Notes: generated from the letters alone by a model not told the origin. Shown: positions 1-11,974, counted from the first letter of the stretch. The stretch: DNA of 51,692 bases from Ministeria vibrans ATCC 50519 (GCA_943704425.1 CALSCP010000569.1:2217-53908); one strand, 5' to 3'. Program-made: numbers and translations.

Positions 1-1070
1 AAAAAAAAAAAAACAGAAACAGAAACACCACACAAACCCTTTTCAATTACCTCCACCACTCGCACACCCGTGTCAATCGAGTTGCGCATCGCATCGAGAA
101 TGCCCCACCCCGACTTTCCTTTGCCGGTGGGCACATCGTTCACAACCACATGAACAATCTTGGGTAAGAAGCGTCGAAATCGGTCTAGGTGCTGCACAAA
201 GCGCAGCGGATTCGGCTCGTCGTTGTGCGTCTTGCGGCCCTCCACAATCACATGCACGTCCACTGCACTCTCCAGCTCGTTCAGACGAATTTCCAACATG
301 TCCATCTCAATATTCAGCAAGAAACAATCCACGATACGCCGACGTTTGGCACGCCGTCGCGGAGGTGTCTTGACAACAATCGACTCAATCACCTGCCAAT
401 GCATCATATTGATAGTGTCACAACAACGCATTCAATCGTTGACGACACATTACCCGTGGATACGCACACTCGGGGCCGGTGTAGCCGTCAACACAAACAC
501 AGGTTCCACCTTCTCGTCGTTCCGTCCCGTCAGTGTGGCAAGTGACATCGTCTTCCGTGATGAAGCTGCACCAACATTGAACACAAGCGTCACAAACAAA
601 ATCGCAAACTGAAGGCTATTTTCATAGAGATCCGCTTACGAGACTTGGCGTTCCGGTATCCTGGGCGTGCCCTCCACTTGGACAAGCTCGTCGAGCACCA
701 CCCCCTCGGCAAGGGTCGCCGGTAAGTGAAAACCATTTTGCTGCGACCCTTCGTCCGTTCCTTCCCCCTCCTGCGCCTCCTCATCCGCCTCCTCCTCCTC
801 CTCTACAGCATCCTCTACATCGCCTTGGAGCTTAGGCATCCCCCCATCCGCCTGAAGTCCGTCCGTCTGTCCGCCTCCTTCTTTCTCATCAGCAAATCCT
901 CCTCCCACTGCATTGTCCTGCATTGCGGTACGCTCATCTTTCACCGCTGCATCCACTATCGCCCGCTCAGGGGCAAGTTGACCAAGTGAGCGCACGACGA
1001 GCAAAACGATGCCGAACGTAAGGGCAAACGCAAATAGTACAAGTTTCACTTTCAGTCGAATCACTGTCAT
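1..1070 (-). CDS. MGAT3-like beta-1,4-N-acetylglucosaminyltransferase (GT17), 5' part, cut by window edge
   Basis: Exons (minus strand) are 1070-640, 565-454 and 392-51; a GTAATT donor at 50 starts an intron that leaves the window. Phases join perfectly. Residues 1-28 form a short basic start followed by a hydrophobic signal anchor, as in type II Golgi enzymes. An acidic, low-complexity stem follows. Exon 2 encodes an EGF-like stretch containing GGTCVCVDGYTGPEC, which resembles the ECVCLPGWHGPSC stretch of vertebrate MGAT3. Exon 3 opens the catalytic domain (IVDCFLLNIEMDMLEIRL, then DVHVIVEGRKTHND), a clear match to the Glyco_transf_17 start. The family adds the bisecting GlcNAc to N-glycan cores in the Golgi; plants, fungi and protists have GT17 members whose acceptors are less known. 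The C-terminal two thirds are missing only because the window ends. Family confidence is high; the exact acceptor is not decided. Confidence 0.9.
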
Positions 1071-1432
1071 CCTCCCTCAAAAAGTCACTGTCTTGAGGAG
1101 CAGTGTATACAACAATACGGAGCAACGCTCCAACTTGAATCAAATTAAAAGTGCGAACAGTAAAAATAATCGATTTTCTAAGAAAAGAAGAGATTTAAGA
1201 GAATAGAGAGAATTAAAAGTTCCAAACAGTCATTGAGGAACCAAAATGAATAATACTAAAAACCCCACTGTCATTATGTCAATGTCATGAGGCCCATGGG
1301 CCATGGCTATTGACTGTGAATAAATAAATAATGTCTGTGATGTGTAACTGATGACGGTATTTCAATAATTATTATAATTATTACATCCATCACAAAAGAC
1401 AAAAACAAACAACATAATTGTAATAATTATTA
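1071..1432. other. AT-rich intergenic spacer (362 bp)
   Basis: This lies between the start of the GT17 gene and the stop of the next minus-strand gene, so it should hold the GT17 promoter and the 3' end signals of its neighbour. It is AT-rich, with ATTATTATAATTATTA-type runs near 1365-1432. The only structured element is a perfect 12-bp palindrome, GGCCCATGGGCC, around 1291-1302. No ORF here is convincing. Confidence 0.6.
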
Positions 1433-4400
1433 CTATTCGAGTGACTCTTCGACGACATCGCCTTCGTCTTCGTCGCTGTCGGGCCCTATGACCATGTAGC
1501 CGTCGTCATCAACCTCCTCTCCCGTTTCATCACTCATAATCTCATACGCATTGTCAGCACCGCTTCCAAAGAGAACGGGTCGGGGCGTATCGTACGCGGC
1601 CGAGGTATGCGAGGCAGTGGGGACTGCCGTTGAGACGATTCCACTCTGATGGCGCTCCATCTCCGTCTCCTCGTCCCATTCGTCCGAAGAGAAGTCGTCG
1701 TCAGAGGAGAGTGGACGTGGTCGAGGAATGAGTGCAACCATGTCTGCCGACAGCCGAGTTCCCACTGCGGCTGGAAGGCCCTTCGTCGTCGATCCCTTCG
1801 ACTTGCTCTTCTTCGACTTTCGCGCTCGCGGTGGCGCCACAGGCACTGCAGGTTTGCTCGAGGGAGGTGCCGTGACAGACGCTAGACGACAGCTAGGCGA
1901 TTCGTTGCCAAAGCTGGGAGGAGCCGGGACAGCGACCATTTTTGCACCAACAACAGCAGGTGCAGCAGTGTCGTCATCGTCATCGTCAATGGTCATGTAC
2001 AGCGGCTCGTTGGTGCTCTCATCAAGCGCTTCGCCTGTGTCCTCATGCGCCATTGTCACCAGAGTTGGTTGAGCGACCACACTGACAACGTCCTGCGACG
2101 CCGTCTGAAACGGCAATGGACCATACGCGTCATAGACGGCCGGCATTCCAGAGGGCTTGTTCGACGGCACGGACGGCGCGGGTGCGGATGTGGGTGCGGA
2201 TGCGAGTACGGGTGCGGGTGCGGGTGCGGGTGCAGATTGCATCGTCGCCACTGATGGGGTTGTTGCTGCAGCTGTAGTTGTTCTTGCAGTAGGTTTCGAC
2301 GTGGCCACTGTAGGGGGCACTTTCGCATTAGCTTTGACTGTTGGTTTGGAAGTAGGGAGTGCAGGGGGCAATTTGGCTTTGGGGCGCGTTGCAGGTGGTG
2401 GCACAACAGCCTTCTTTTTCACTGCCAACGCCAACTGCGCAGCAAGACTGTCCATGACCGGTGGTGCCGCCGGTTGCGCCGGCGTTGTCGTCGTCGTTTC
2501 GTCAGCCGGCTTTAGTCGCACCGCAGCCAGCTGGGATGCCAAACCGCCCAACTTGGGCTTCGCTTGCACTGTCGCGTACGCCGCACTCGTTGCGCTCTCG
2601 TCCTGCCCTGCTGCCGCCGACTCTGCTTCGAGCCGAGCATGCTCGGCACGAAGCTTGGCAATACGCTCTTCGTGGTCCCTACGCTCACGTTCCAACGCCT
2701 CACGTTGCTCCTTCTCCTCCGCCAACAGGCGAGTTTGCTGCTCGAGCAGAGACACAGCAGTCGCCGCTTGCGCCTCATCCGCCCGGCTCAGTGCCAGTCG
2801 CTTAGCTTCCACCTCAGCCACTGCTTCGGCGTGCTCCTCATCAATCTCACTGATTCGTCGTGCGGCTGCCTCCTCCGCCCGCAGTCGCATCTCATCTGCC
2901 TCCAATCGACTCACGTAAATTTCACGCTCTTGTGCTCGGAAACTCTGTCGCAACCGCGAGCGTGACGATGCCTCGGTGGTCTTCAGCGTCTGTTCCTGTT
3001 CCTGCTGCAACTGCTCAAGTCGCATACGTTCCTCTTCAATCAATGCCGCCTGCCGAGCAAGCTCCTCCGCCAATACTTGCTCCTCGTCAGCACGCTGACG
3101 CTCCTCGATGGCCTTTTGGCGCTCCAGCAACTCCAGTTGCTCTTGGTAGTGTTCACGCTGCAGCTCAAGCATCTTCTCTTCGTAGACAGCCCGTTGTAGG
3201 CGCTGCTGCTCCTCAAACTCAACGCGAGCTTCCGCCTCCTTTTGCTGCAGACGCGCCTGAAAGTGTTCAAAGCGCTGCTGTGCGTCCCATTCCTGCTCAA
3301 GCAGGTGTCTCTGCTCGCGTGTCAACAGTGCCTCACTTCCCACCGACAGACGGTTTCCTTTGGTTGATTCACTGACGGACAGAACGGCACCACTGCCGCT
3401 GCTAATGGTCGACGACGTGCTTGTGCGACGCTTCGCCATGTACATTTGTCGCTGGCGTTCGCGTTCTTCAATAAACTCTCGCTCGAGCGCCACCTGTTCC
3501 CGTTCCCACTCATCTTCTTCCGCACGCAGACGTGCCTCTTCCTCTTCGCGAAACTTTTGTGCTGCCGCCTCGCGACGTTGCAACAGCGCTTGTTTACGGC
3601 GTTCAATAGCGTCCTGTTGAGCAATCAGTCGTTTTTCCGCTTCGCGTTGGCGCTTCTGCTGTTCTTGCTCCACTCGACGAGCGGCTTGCTGGCGTTGCCA
3701 CGGCTCTTTGGCCTTGACAATGGGACCACGCGGTTTGCTTGTCGGTGGTGCAGGTCGCACAGGCGCCGCTGAGCGCGTCGCCGTCGTCGCCGTCGTTGTA
3801 GGTGGAATAGGCCGTGCAGGCTGAAACAAACAGAAAAGTCAAAAAAAAAATGCATTGAAATGTCAAACAACCTTTGTGGAAGGTAGAGGTGGACGGGCGG
3901 GAATGGTTGCTCGGCGAGCTGCGGGAGCAGCGTTGGCAGGTCGTGGAGAAGAGTATGGTACGGAAGAGGGAGGGGCACGGGATGCGGGGGGAGGGCGAGC
4001 GGGTGGTGCGTGCGTTGTCGCCCTGCGAGCCGTGGGAATTTGGGCAGGCGGTGTTGGCTTTGTCAGCTTTGTTGCAATTGATAGCACAGCTGTCTTAGGG
4101 GCAACATTGACTGCGGCTGTAGACGGTGGTACTGGTGTTGGCGAAGTAGGCTCCAACGTGAGTTTGGCATTGACAGAAGCGGACAACTGAGCGGACTTGG
4201 CGGCCCAAGCCGGTGTCGACGGTGACGTTGACGTCGCCTTTGGCGTAGAAGCTGAAGTGTGGATTGACGGTGTTGGTGGTGGTTGGGTGGGTGTAGACGA
4301 GTGCTTCATGACTTTGGCACTTGCGGTCAACTGGGCTGATTTTGCAGCCCACGTCGGCGCAGCCACTGAGACGGTTGTCGGTGTCGCCGTCGAAGTCGCC

Positions 4401-4948
4401 GTCGAAGTCGATGGTGATGGTGACGTAATTAGTTTCGATGTGGGTGTGCTCGCCGTGAGTTGGGCGGACTTGGCTGCCCAGAGAGGAGGTGTGGAAGGTG
4501 TCGCATCACTTGTTGTGTTTGTTGCGTTTTTGGAAGCATTCGCTCGGATCGCAGCAAACGTTGACGAGAGTCCGGATGACGACGACGGTTGAGTTGTCGG
4601 TGCTTGTGACCCGCTTGCAGGGGATGAAGCAGGGGCGTTTAGAGGTGACGGTGGCGCTGAGGGGGAGGGCACACTCCGTGTTGATGATGCCTCGCGCTTC
4701 CAGGGCGGCACTGGCGCAGACGAAGGCGTCGTTGTCGAAGGCGTCGATGGCGTCGACGGTGTACTTGGATTTGCGCTGCTTGTCGAGCCAGGCGGTAAGG
4801 CTGCTGCTGCGCCATTGGCTGCGGCAGCGGCTCCAAACAGCTTCGGTGCACTTGTGCGACGGCCAAACGGATTTCGCGGCTGCTTCTCTTCTGCCTTCTT
4901 CGGCTCGAACATAGACCGACTAGCGGCAAATGGATCACCATCGCTCAT
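1433..4948 (-). CDS. Large disordered and coiled-coil protein with repeated WAAKSAQLTAS motif (scaffold-like, unknown)
   Basis: Two exons, 4948-3872 and 3820-1433, joined in phase 0 over a 51-nt intron; 1154 residues. I do not recognise an orthologue. The first 26 residues carry DPF and NPF tripeptides, which in other proteins bind AP2 appendage and EH domains. Residues 40-400 are Ser/Thr/Pro/Ala-rich, with the motif WAAKSAQL(T/S)AS at W157, W200 and W248 and a weaker copy starting at F131. A long charged Glu/Gln/Arg coiled coil fills roughly residues 400-780. The tail is Pro/Ala-rich and then acidic, with tyrosines in YDTP, YMTI, YEIM and YMVI contexts that look like SH2-ligand sites. My inference is a cytoplasmic adaptor linking membrane or cytoskeleton to signalling. 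The coiled coil is composition-biased and will give spurious matches to myosin- or trichohyalin-like proteins. Confidence 0.85.
4175..4480 (-). repeat. Three coding copies of the WAAKSAQLTAS motif
   Basis: On the minus strand the Trp codons begin near 4480, 4351 and 4207, spaced 43 and 48 residues apart. The 11-residue core is identical in two copies and differs by T/S in the third, while the linkers between copies are low-complexity Ser/Thr/Pro and do not align. This implies selection on the core rather than a recent tandem duplication. The function is unknown. (Coordinates are given in the coding direction of the minus strand.). Confidence 0.7.
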
Positions 4949-5075
4949 TACAAATGAATGAATAGGGAAAAATGAGCAGTCCCTTATGGCTTATCGCAGT
5001 AGTAAATATAAATAATTACAACTGTCAACTACACTAAACAGTTTGTTTTTGACTCTTTAAAAATCAGCAAAACGT

Positions 5076-6721
5076 ATGAAAACCCTGATCGTTCTGGCGA
5101 TTGCCGCTGTGGCTTCCGCTTCGGTGGAGCACTCGTCGTTCTATGGATGGATGCGCAAGCATCAGCCGGCCATGAGTGCGTCGGAAATGCTTTTGCGAGC
5201 AAACTTGTTCGAAAGCACCAAAGAGCGTGTGCGCAGGTACTCGCAGGACCATCGCCTGGAAGGCAACTTCCATGTTGACCACCCTCATGCGGCCAAGAGC
5301 TTCGAGGTACACGGGGGAACTCGTCTTTTTGTTTTTCTGGTGTGTGTTGACACAAAGTTACATTCAGGAAATGTCCGCTTACGCCAAATGCTACAAGGCG
5401 GGCAAGTCCACGACCATCCCCGAGGTGATGCACTTTGATGGCGAACTGCCCGAGACGGTGGACTGGCGCACCAAGGGCGTTGTGACGGGCGTAAAGGATC
5501 AGGTTTGTCTTTTTCTCGTTTTTTTTGTTTGTGATTGTTCGTTCTCGCGCACAATTTACGCACCGTCACACGCTGCCTAGGGTGACTGTGGCGGGTGCTG
5601 GGCGTTTTCCTCGACTGGCAATCTCGAAGGACTGAATGCGCTCCAGACTGGCAATCTGACGTCGCTCAGTGAGCAGAATCTGATTGACTGCAGCAACGCA
5701 CCGACACATCCCAACTCGGGATGCGACGGTGGCCGCGTCGACGTGAGTTTGCCCTTTCTTTACAATTCATCAGTCTCTCACTATTCGCTAACGCTTCTTC
5801 TTCTTCTTCTTCTTCTTCTTCTTCTTCTTCTTCTTCTTCTTTTATGGTTCTACTCAAGTGGTCGCTTATGTATGTGAGCGAGAACAAGGGAATTGTACGA
5901 ATAATAACAACATTGTCGGCAATGGAAACAATGTTAAGATTCATTCCTTTGCTACTAGGACACGGAACAGTCGTACCCGTACACGGCACGCGACGGCTCC
6001 TGTCATTTCGACCGCGAGGTGTGTAATAGCAAAATCCTTTCGCTGCCACTCAGTGTCTCCTCCGTGTCTTTTTTTCATTAGAACGTTGCGGGTACTTGCA
6101 CCGGGTACAAACAAGTGCAGGAGAGAAATGAAACCGCTCTTCAAGTTGCCGTTGCGACCATCGGGCCCATTTCCATTGCAATCGATGTGACGGATCCTTT
6201 TGCGAACTACCACAGCGGCGTCTTCTACGACCCAGACTGCCAGAGCGGCGAGATGAACCTGGACCATGCCGTCCTCATTGTGTACGTCCCCATATTTCTT
6301 ATTCATATGCCTCTCTCTCTACCACCTTTACTCTTTAACGCTTTGTTTTTCTCTCTATCACTTTCTATCACTAATAATTGATAATTATTATTAATAATTT
6401 ATTTTTGTTTTTTTTCTCCTCTCCTCTCTATCACTTTTTTTTCTCCCTTCTCTCTTTCTCTCTCTCTATCTCTTTCTGCAGTGGGTATGGCGTTGAAGAA
6501 GGCAAAAAATATTGGCTCGTGAAAAACTCATGGGGCGCCAGGTACTAATAATTTTATTGTCCAATGGACAAAATCGCAATTCTCACATTGTGTTTGTGTG
6601 TGGCTCTCTCTCGCTCTTTGTTGTGACCGTTAGCTGGGGCGACAAGGGTTATATCAAGATGGCGCGTGACCGCGACAACAACTGTGGGGTGGCCACACAA
6701 GCTTTTTATGGCACCCTCTAG
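5076..6721 (+). CDS. Cathepsin L-like cysteine protease (papain family C1A)
   Basis: Eight exons: 5076-5306, 5368-5502, 5581-5742, 5859-5894 (36 nt), 5959-6018, 6082-6281, 6482-6541 and 6634-6721; 323 residues. A signal peptide ([16 protein letters not shown]) is followed by an inhibitor pro-segment and then the mature enzyme from about [12 protein letters not shown]. The catalytic Cys sits in [12 protein letters not shown], His in [11 protein letters not shown] and Asn in [19 protein letters not shown] and the GCDGG loop are present. The usual CGSCW is CGGCW here. The length is typical of secreted or lysosomal cathepsin L proteins, which degrade protein in acidic vacuoles. Intron 3 carries a (CTT)n tract and intron 6 a TATCACTTT polypyrimidine repeat. 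The start codon is 127 bp from the start of the divergent scaffold-like gene. Confidence 0.96.
5794..5841 (+). repeat. (CTT)n microsatellite in protease intron 3
   Basis: About 16 uninterrupted CTT/TTC units lie inside intron 5743-5858, just upstream of its acceptor, where they extend the polypyrimidine tract. Confidence 0.95.
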
Positions 6722-7037
6722 CGCGCCTGTCCTTCTGCTTTTAGGATTTTTCTAACGTTGAGTAAAGTGTCCATCTTTGCAGAGATTTACCCTTTCAAGC
6801 TATCCATCTTTTACGCATCTTTAACCCGCGTGCACTGTGTGTAAAACTTGTATTTTTTAAGGCTCTACTTTGAGTCTCGTAGCAATCAATCTTCCTGTGT
6901 CTGTACCCTTGCAAGAGAAATAATAAAATTAATAATAAAAATAATATTATATAATTATTCGTTCGTTTCCTCTTCGACCACAATTATTCTTTTCACTGAA
7001 TTAACTGATTTAAGTGTTTATAGCAATCAAATTTCTC
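6722..7037. other. Spacer between protease and importin-4 (316 bp)
   Basis: AT-rich sequence downstream of the protease stop and upstream of the ATG at 7038. It includes AATAATAAAATTAATAATAAAA around 6915, which could hold the protease polyadenylation signal (AATAAA-like), and presumably the importin promoter. I see no ORF or RNA gene. Confidence 0.5.
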
Positions 7038-7641
7038 ATGCTTGAAGCGGGAAGCTTGGTGTGGTGCATCACCAGCGCCGACAACCGAGTCCCGTTTGTC
7101 GCAGCCACGCTGGTGGAAGTGAGAAATTCCAATGGCACCGCCATCGTCAAAGAGTCGGGAAGTCGCAAGGAATTTTGCGTTCCGCTGCGCAACGTCTTTC
7201 CCGCCGTTCGAAAGGCTGAGGTATGCTCTCTCGCCTCCCCACTAACCTCTTTAAATCAACATCCTCAAAAGTTGCTCTGCAATGGAATTTTGAATTTTTC
7301 AGCGGCATCCCATTCAAAAAACGGGCCGGCAATTCTTAAGTCCGTTCTCGAGCGCCCCTCCCTCCCTCTCGTCTCCTCCGACCTTCTCCATCGTCTCCTC
7401 TGTACACCCTGCCATCCTGCCACTACTTGCGTTCTCCCTCTCATCCCTTTTCATCAACCTGGCACTCGAAAAAAAAAGAAAAAAACGAGAGAGAAATGCT
7501 CTGCTCCTCTCGTGACGGAAACCCCCTGCGAAACACACCAGGCGCCTGGCGCGGACCCACTGCTGCATGCTGCTGTTCAAGCCCAGCAACCCCCCTGCCG
7601 AGCGTGCTTCTCTTTCAAAACTTGCTCTACTCTCAATCTTC

Positions 7642-7680
<39 letters not shown>

Positions 7681-10600
7681 CTGATTGTCCCTCGTGTAGG
7701 CGACAGATCGCATGAAAGTCGTGTGCGCCGATCCCAGCTGCATCCCAGCTCTGGCCCAGGCTGCCTGTGCGCAAGATGGCGGCATGTACGTGCCTGTGGA
7801 CGCCCATTGAGCAATCCGCGTGCGACTCAACACATTCCCTTTCTTTCTCTTATCAGTGACTACGCAAGCGCCGGAAAGCGCCAACTGGCTGCGGTGCTTC
7901 TTCGTCAACGAATCGGTATGCTTGTTTCATATTTTTTTGTACGTTAAACCGTTTTTTTTTGCGCTTTTTTTCGCGCTCAAATGACATTTTTTTATTCATC
8001 TTTTTTCTCGCTTGTTTTCTCTCGCACGCATCTGTAGTGCGTTTGTGGATGAAGGTTGACGCGGACACACACGCTGCTCTTCGTGCGGCACTCCTTAATG
8101 TATGTGAGAGACGGATGAAAAAAAAACCGTTTTTTCTGTGCGACGTGACTGACTTGTTGATTGTTTCTTCATTTTCAGGGTTGTATCGCCGAACCAGTGC
8201 CTATCGTGAGCCACTCGCTCGCCGTGGTTGTCAGTGTCATTGCCAAGCTGGATTTGCCCGCGAACCGATGGCCTGAGCTGTTGCCTACGCTGTACCAGCT
8301 CATCCAACAGGGCAGTGCGCTCCAGCAAACTGTTGGTGTCTACATTTTGAGGTACACTATGCTTGCGCGCTCTCTCTCTTTTTTTCTCGTCCCGTCATCT
8401 ACTGCTCTATTATATCGCGCTCAAACTTGCAATTATTATACCCCACGCAAATTATTGAGCTGAACGAAGAGCAAAGAATCATTTCCCTCTGAAAATCAGT
8501 CGAATCGTCTCACAGTGGCCTTTCGATTAATCACACTTTGGGTACAACTCTTTAACTCTTTATTTATTTATTGTTTTCAATTGTAGTCGTCTATGCGACG
8601 CAGCGGGCGAGTACATGGCAACTCACATGGCGGCTCTGATCCAAATGCTGTCGCAGACATTGAGTGCGACAGAGCCAGAGTCCATGGACGCCGCACTATA
8701 CGCCATGGACATTGCCGCCTCCCTTGTGGGCCATGTTGACCAAGCCAACGTACAGCCGTTTCGGGCTCTCATTCCTCTTGTAAGACACTCGGCGTGTATG
8801 TGTTTTTTTGTGTATATGTATGTGTGACTAATTATAATAATAGTTTTGTGGAGTCATCACTCGCTATGTGAACCATCTGCCCGACATGGACGAAACAGCT
8901 CTTTTACGCTCCATGGACGTCTTTGACAGTTTATTGGACGTTGAAGAACTCAAAGTACGCGATTCAATCAAACTCGAACATACAACGTTTCTTACGCATG
9001 ATTGTGTGTTTGCTTTAGGTTTCAAGTTCGGATGTCAAGTCGCTTGTCGAGTTTTTCATGAGTCTGATGCAGATGCGACACCTGGGAAGCCGTACACGCG
9101 CTAAGGCCATGTTTTTCCTGCAGACGGTTGCGTACAACCGCAAACGACTGCTCGTCAAGTCAGGTCTGCTCTCGTCGGTCGTTCAACAACTCCTGATGGT
9201 CATGGCAGTACGTTTTCATACCATTATTTCTATAAAAAAAGTGTCACGTTTTTATTCCCTCCCTCCTCTTTTTTTTTTAAAGGAAGAGACGGCGGCAGAG
9301 GAGGAAGAGGAGGAGGAAGAAGGCGAGACACGCGCTGCGGTGTATGCGTCGCGTGCTTTGGATGACTTAGCAATGAATCTTCCGTCCGAGGCGATTCTTG
9401 CGACTGTTGTGCCGCTCGTTCAGCCGCTCGTCTCCAGTGCGAATCCTCGTGAACGATTCGTCGCTCAAAGAGCACTGGGAAATCTGGTGGAAGGCTGTTC
9501 GCACCAGATTGGCCAGGATGAGGCGCTTCTATCGCAGTTTGTGTCGGCTGTCGTGGGCGGTGTCAACGATCCCGAGGGCAATGCGGAAGTGCGTGAGGCC
9601 GCGTGCTTCACCATCTCCCTTCTCTCCTGCCATGTTCAGCCTGCCATGTGTCAGTACACCGACTCAATGGTGCCCGTGCTCTGCTCGACGATTGCCAGCG
9701 CAGAGGTAAACACAAAAAATATGTTAATAAAATGGCTTCTAAACTACGTCTTATTGTTTAGGTTCAGTCAAATGAGGACTTGTTTTATCACTCCATGTTT
9801 GCCCTGGAGTGCTTTTGCGAGAACCTCAAGAACGACAACATTTTGCCCTACCTCGAAGGTCTCATGGGCCAAATGTCGCTCATGATCGCCAACGGGAGTC
9901 TGGCAGCTCAGGAGAAGGCGCTGTGTGTGGTCGCAGCGGCTGCCGAGAGCGCCGGCGAAAACTTTGCTCCCTTTTACGACTCGGTGACTGCCCATCTAAT
10001 GAGCATTCTGCAGGCAGAAACGACCATTGAAGGCATGGGACTCCGTTGTCAAGTAAGATTGATTATAATAGTTTGTTCAACACACAATCATAAACTCAAG
10101 CTTACTCATCGCGCTTCGTCTCATTTCACTTCTAGGCTACGGATACACTGGGAACTCTTTTGACTGCAATGGGACCGGCCATTGTGGAGCGCGACGGACT
10201 GACGATCATTCAATTGGGCATTGATGGACTGAGTCGCTTCAAGGACGAGCAACAGTTGCGTCAAGTGACGGTGGGGCTCTTTGCGTCCATTGCACACAGT
10301 CTTGGCGTGGCATTTACGCCCCACATGGAGCTGGTCATGCCGTTGCTCATGGCGTCGGCTGTGTGTCAGGAGGGCCGTATTCGCCGCAGCAAGGATGACG
10401 ATGAGGAGAACCAGGTGGTCATCGACTTTGAAGACGATGACGACGACGACGAGTACGACGATGCCAATGTCGAGGACTTGCCGTCGTACATTGACGAGAA
10501 AGTGACGGCCATGAATGCCCTTGGGAATGTGTGCGAGGCGTGCTTTGGCGCCTTCTTGCCCTATCTCGAGCAGACCATCCGCGTCATTGTGCCATTTTGT

Positions 10601-11974
10601 GAGCACCAAGCAGCCGAGATGCGCAAGGCGAGTCTGTTTGCCCTCGGGCAAATTTTGCGGTCAGCCATTGAATTTGCGCACATGTGCGAGACAGAGGGAC
10701 CCGCCAATGTGAATGGTGCACCGGTTGCGCTTGCGCTCTCCACCTGCACCAAGCTCGCGATCAAGCTTGTACCGCTGCTGGTGGATCGTCTGCGCTTGGA
10801 CCGCGATGTTACCGTGGCCAACACGGTGTGCGAGTCACTCACGAGCGTCGTGCGCGAAAAGGGCTCGATGACGTGTCTTGCCGAGATGCTTCATCCCGTG
10901 GTGGAGACGGTCGCGCAAGTGTTGCAAGGCACTGTCGCGTGTTTTGCCGCCGCCGACGACGAAATGCTCGAGGAGGATGAAGCAGAAGAGCAGACCGAGT
11001 ACGAGGAGTTGCTTATGCAGAACAGTGCGGATCTAATGGCGGGGCTCACGGAAACGTACGGTCCTGCTTTCAGCGAGTATTACGGCGGCCTTTTGCCTTT
11101 GTTGCTCAAGCACACGCGCAAGGGCAGCAGTGCAAGCTCTCGCTCGGTTGCCGTCGGCACCATTGGCGACACAGTGGCTTTTCTGGGCGACGCAGTTTCA
11201 CCCCATGTGGCCGCAGTCATGCCCACACTCCTACGCGTCATGCAGCGTGATCCTGAGGGCGAAGTGCGCTCCAACGCTGCCTTTGCCTCGGGCATGCTGG
11301 CCCAGTATGCCAGTGCGGCCGTTGCGCCCTACGTCGAGGAGCTTCTCAAGGGGCTCTATCCGCTATTCTTCAACCAGGATCTCGTGCAGGTCACCGACAA
11401 TGCCTGTGGTGCTGTCGCTCGCATGTTCCTGTCCTTTGGTGCCAACATTCCCATTGCTCAAGTAAGTGACCTATCCAAGAAGTGTGTGTTGGGTACTCGA
11501 ACTGACTTTTCATCTTTCAGGTTCTTCCCACTCTGATGCAAGCACTGCCACTCAAGGCAGACACGGAAGAAAATGCACCGGTGTGCATTGCGCTCTCGTC
11601 GCTCATTCTTTCTCATCCCGCAGAGGTACAATTTGTTTGTTTGTTGTAATTTTTTTAATGTGCCCGTCACTCATTGGTGATTTTTGTTGTTTTTCAGATG
11701 TCATCGCATTTGACAAGCGTCTTTCAAATGTTTGCGCATGTGTTGGCTGATCCCGACCAGCAACTTCCCAAAAACGGTAAAAACAAAAAGAGATTTGGAA
11801 AAAAAAAAGAAAAACAATTATTTATTTTGCTGTTTTAATTTTTTTTTTTTAGGACCAGAGGCGATTGAGAAGATGCGCGAGGCACTGTGGAGTGTACGAG
11901 GACAGCTTGAAGGGGCTGTGATGCTGTCGGAAGCCCAAGTGGCCGTCCTTCAGTCGCTGATGCAGTCATCTTGA
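7038..11974 (+). CDS. IPO4: Importin-4 (karyopherin beta), with an uncertain N-terminal exon
   Basis: Exons: 7038-7220 (uncertain), 7700-7785, 7857-7915, 8038-8099, 8179-8351, 8587-8779, 8844-8954, 9019-9207, 9283-9705, 9762-10052, 10136-11461, 11521-11625, 11698-11776 and 11853-11974; 1133 residues in all. HEAT repeats run throughout and the match to importin-4 is strong: QLAAVLLRQRI near the N-terminus, the acidic loop before EDLPSYIDEKVTAMNALG, the Q(T)EYEELL acidic stretch, AVGTIGDTVAFLG and DPEGEVRSNAAFASG. The family carries cargo such as histones and ribosomal proteins into the nucleus with RanGTP. The exon from 7700 (ATDRMKVVCADPSCIPAL) already corresponds to about residue 22 of human IPO4, so a preceding exon is needed. 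Exon 7038-7220 fits in phase and supplies VRKAE, but it also adds an unexpected SH3-like stretch. ATG 7712 is the fallback start. Confidence 0.94.
7221..7699 (+). other. Unusually long first intron of importin-4, with poly(A) tract
   Basis: At 479 nt this is about five times longer than the gene's other introns. It contains a pyrimidine-rich middle, a second usable acceptor (TTTTTCAG near 7302) and a run of 35 A at 7644-7678 just before the acceptor. A 3'-terminal A-run suggests an old retroposed insertion, but I see no target-site duplication and no recognisable source. The frame stays open after the internal acceptor until a TGA near 7513, so a short alternative transcript is possible. Confidence 0.5.
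7644..7678 (+). repeat. Poly(A) tract, 35 nt
   Basis: Uninterrupted A-run in the first importin-4 intron. It is comparable in length to the A-run at 14855-14892, which lies in the first intron of the neighbouring CENP-I gene but on the antisense side of that gene. Confidence 0.97.

Noticed and set aside
160-612. Plus-strand ORF near the left edge
   Set aside because: The minus strand here encodes conserved GT17 catalytic sequence with matching splice phases.
2157-2918. Plus-strand ORF of 253 codons rich in Ala/Gly/Ser
   Set aside because: It is the antisense shadow of the coiled-coil gene. Composition follows codon bias of the real strand and there is no domain.
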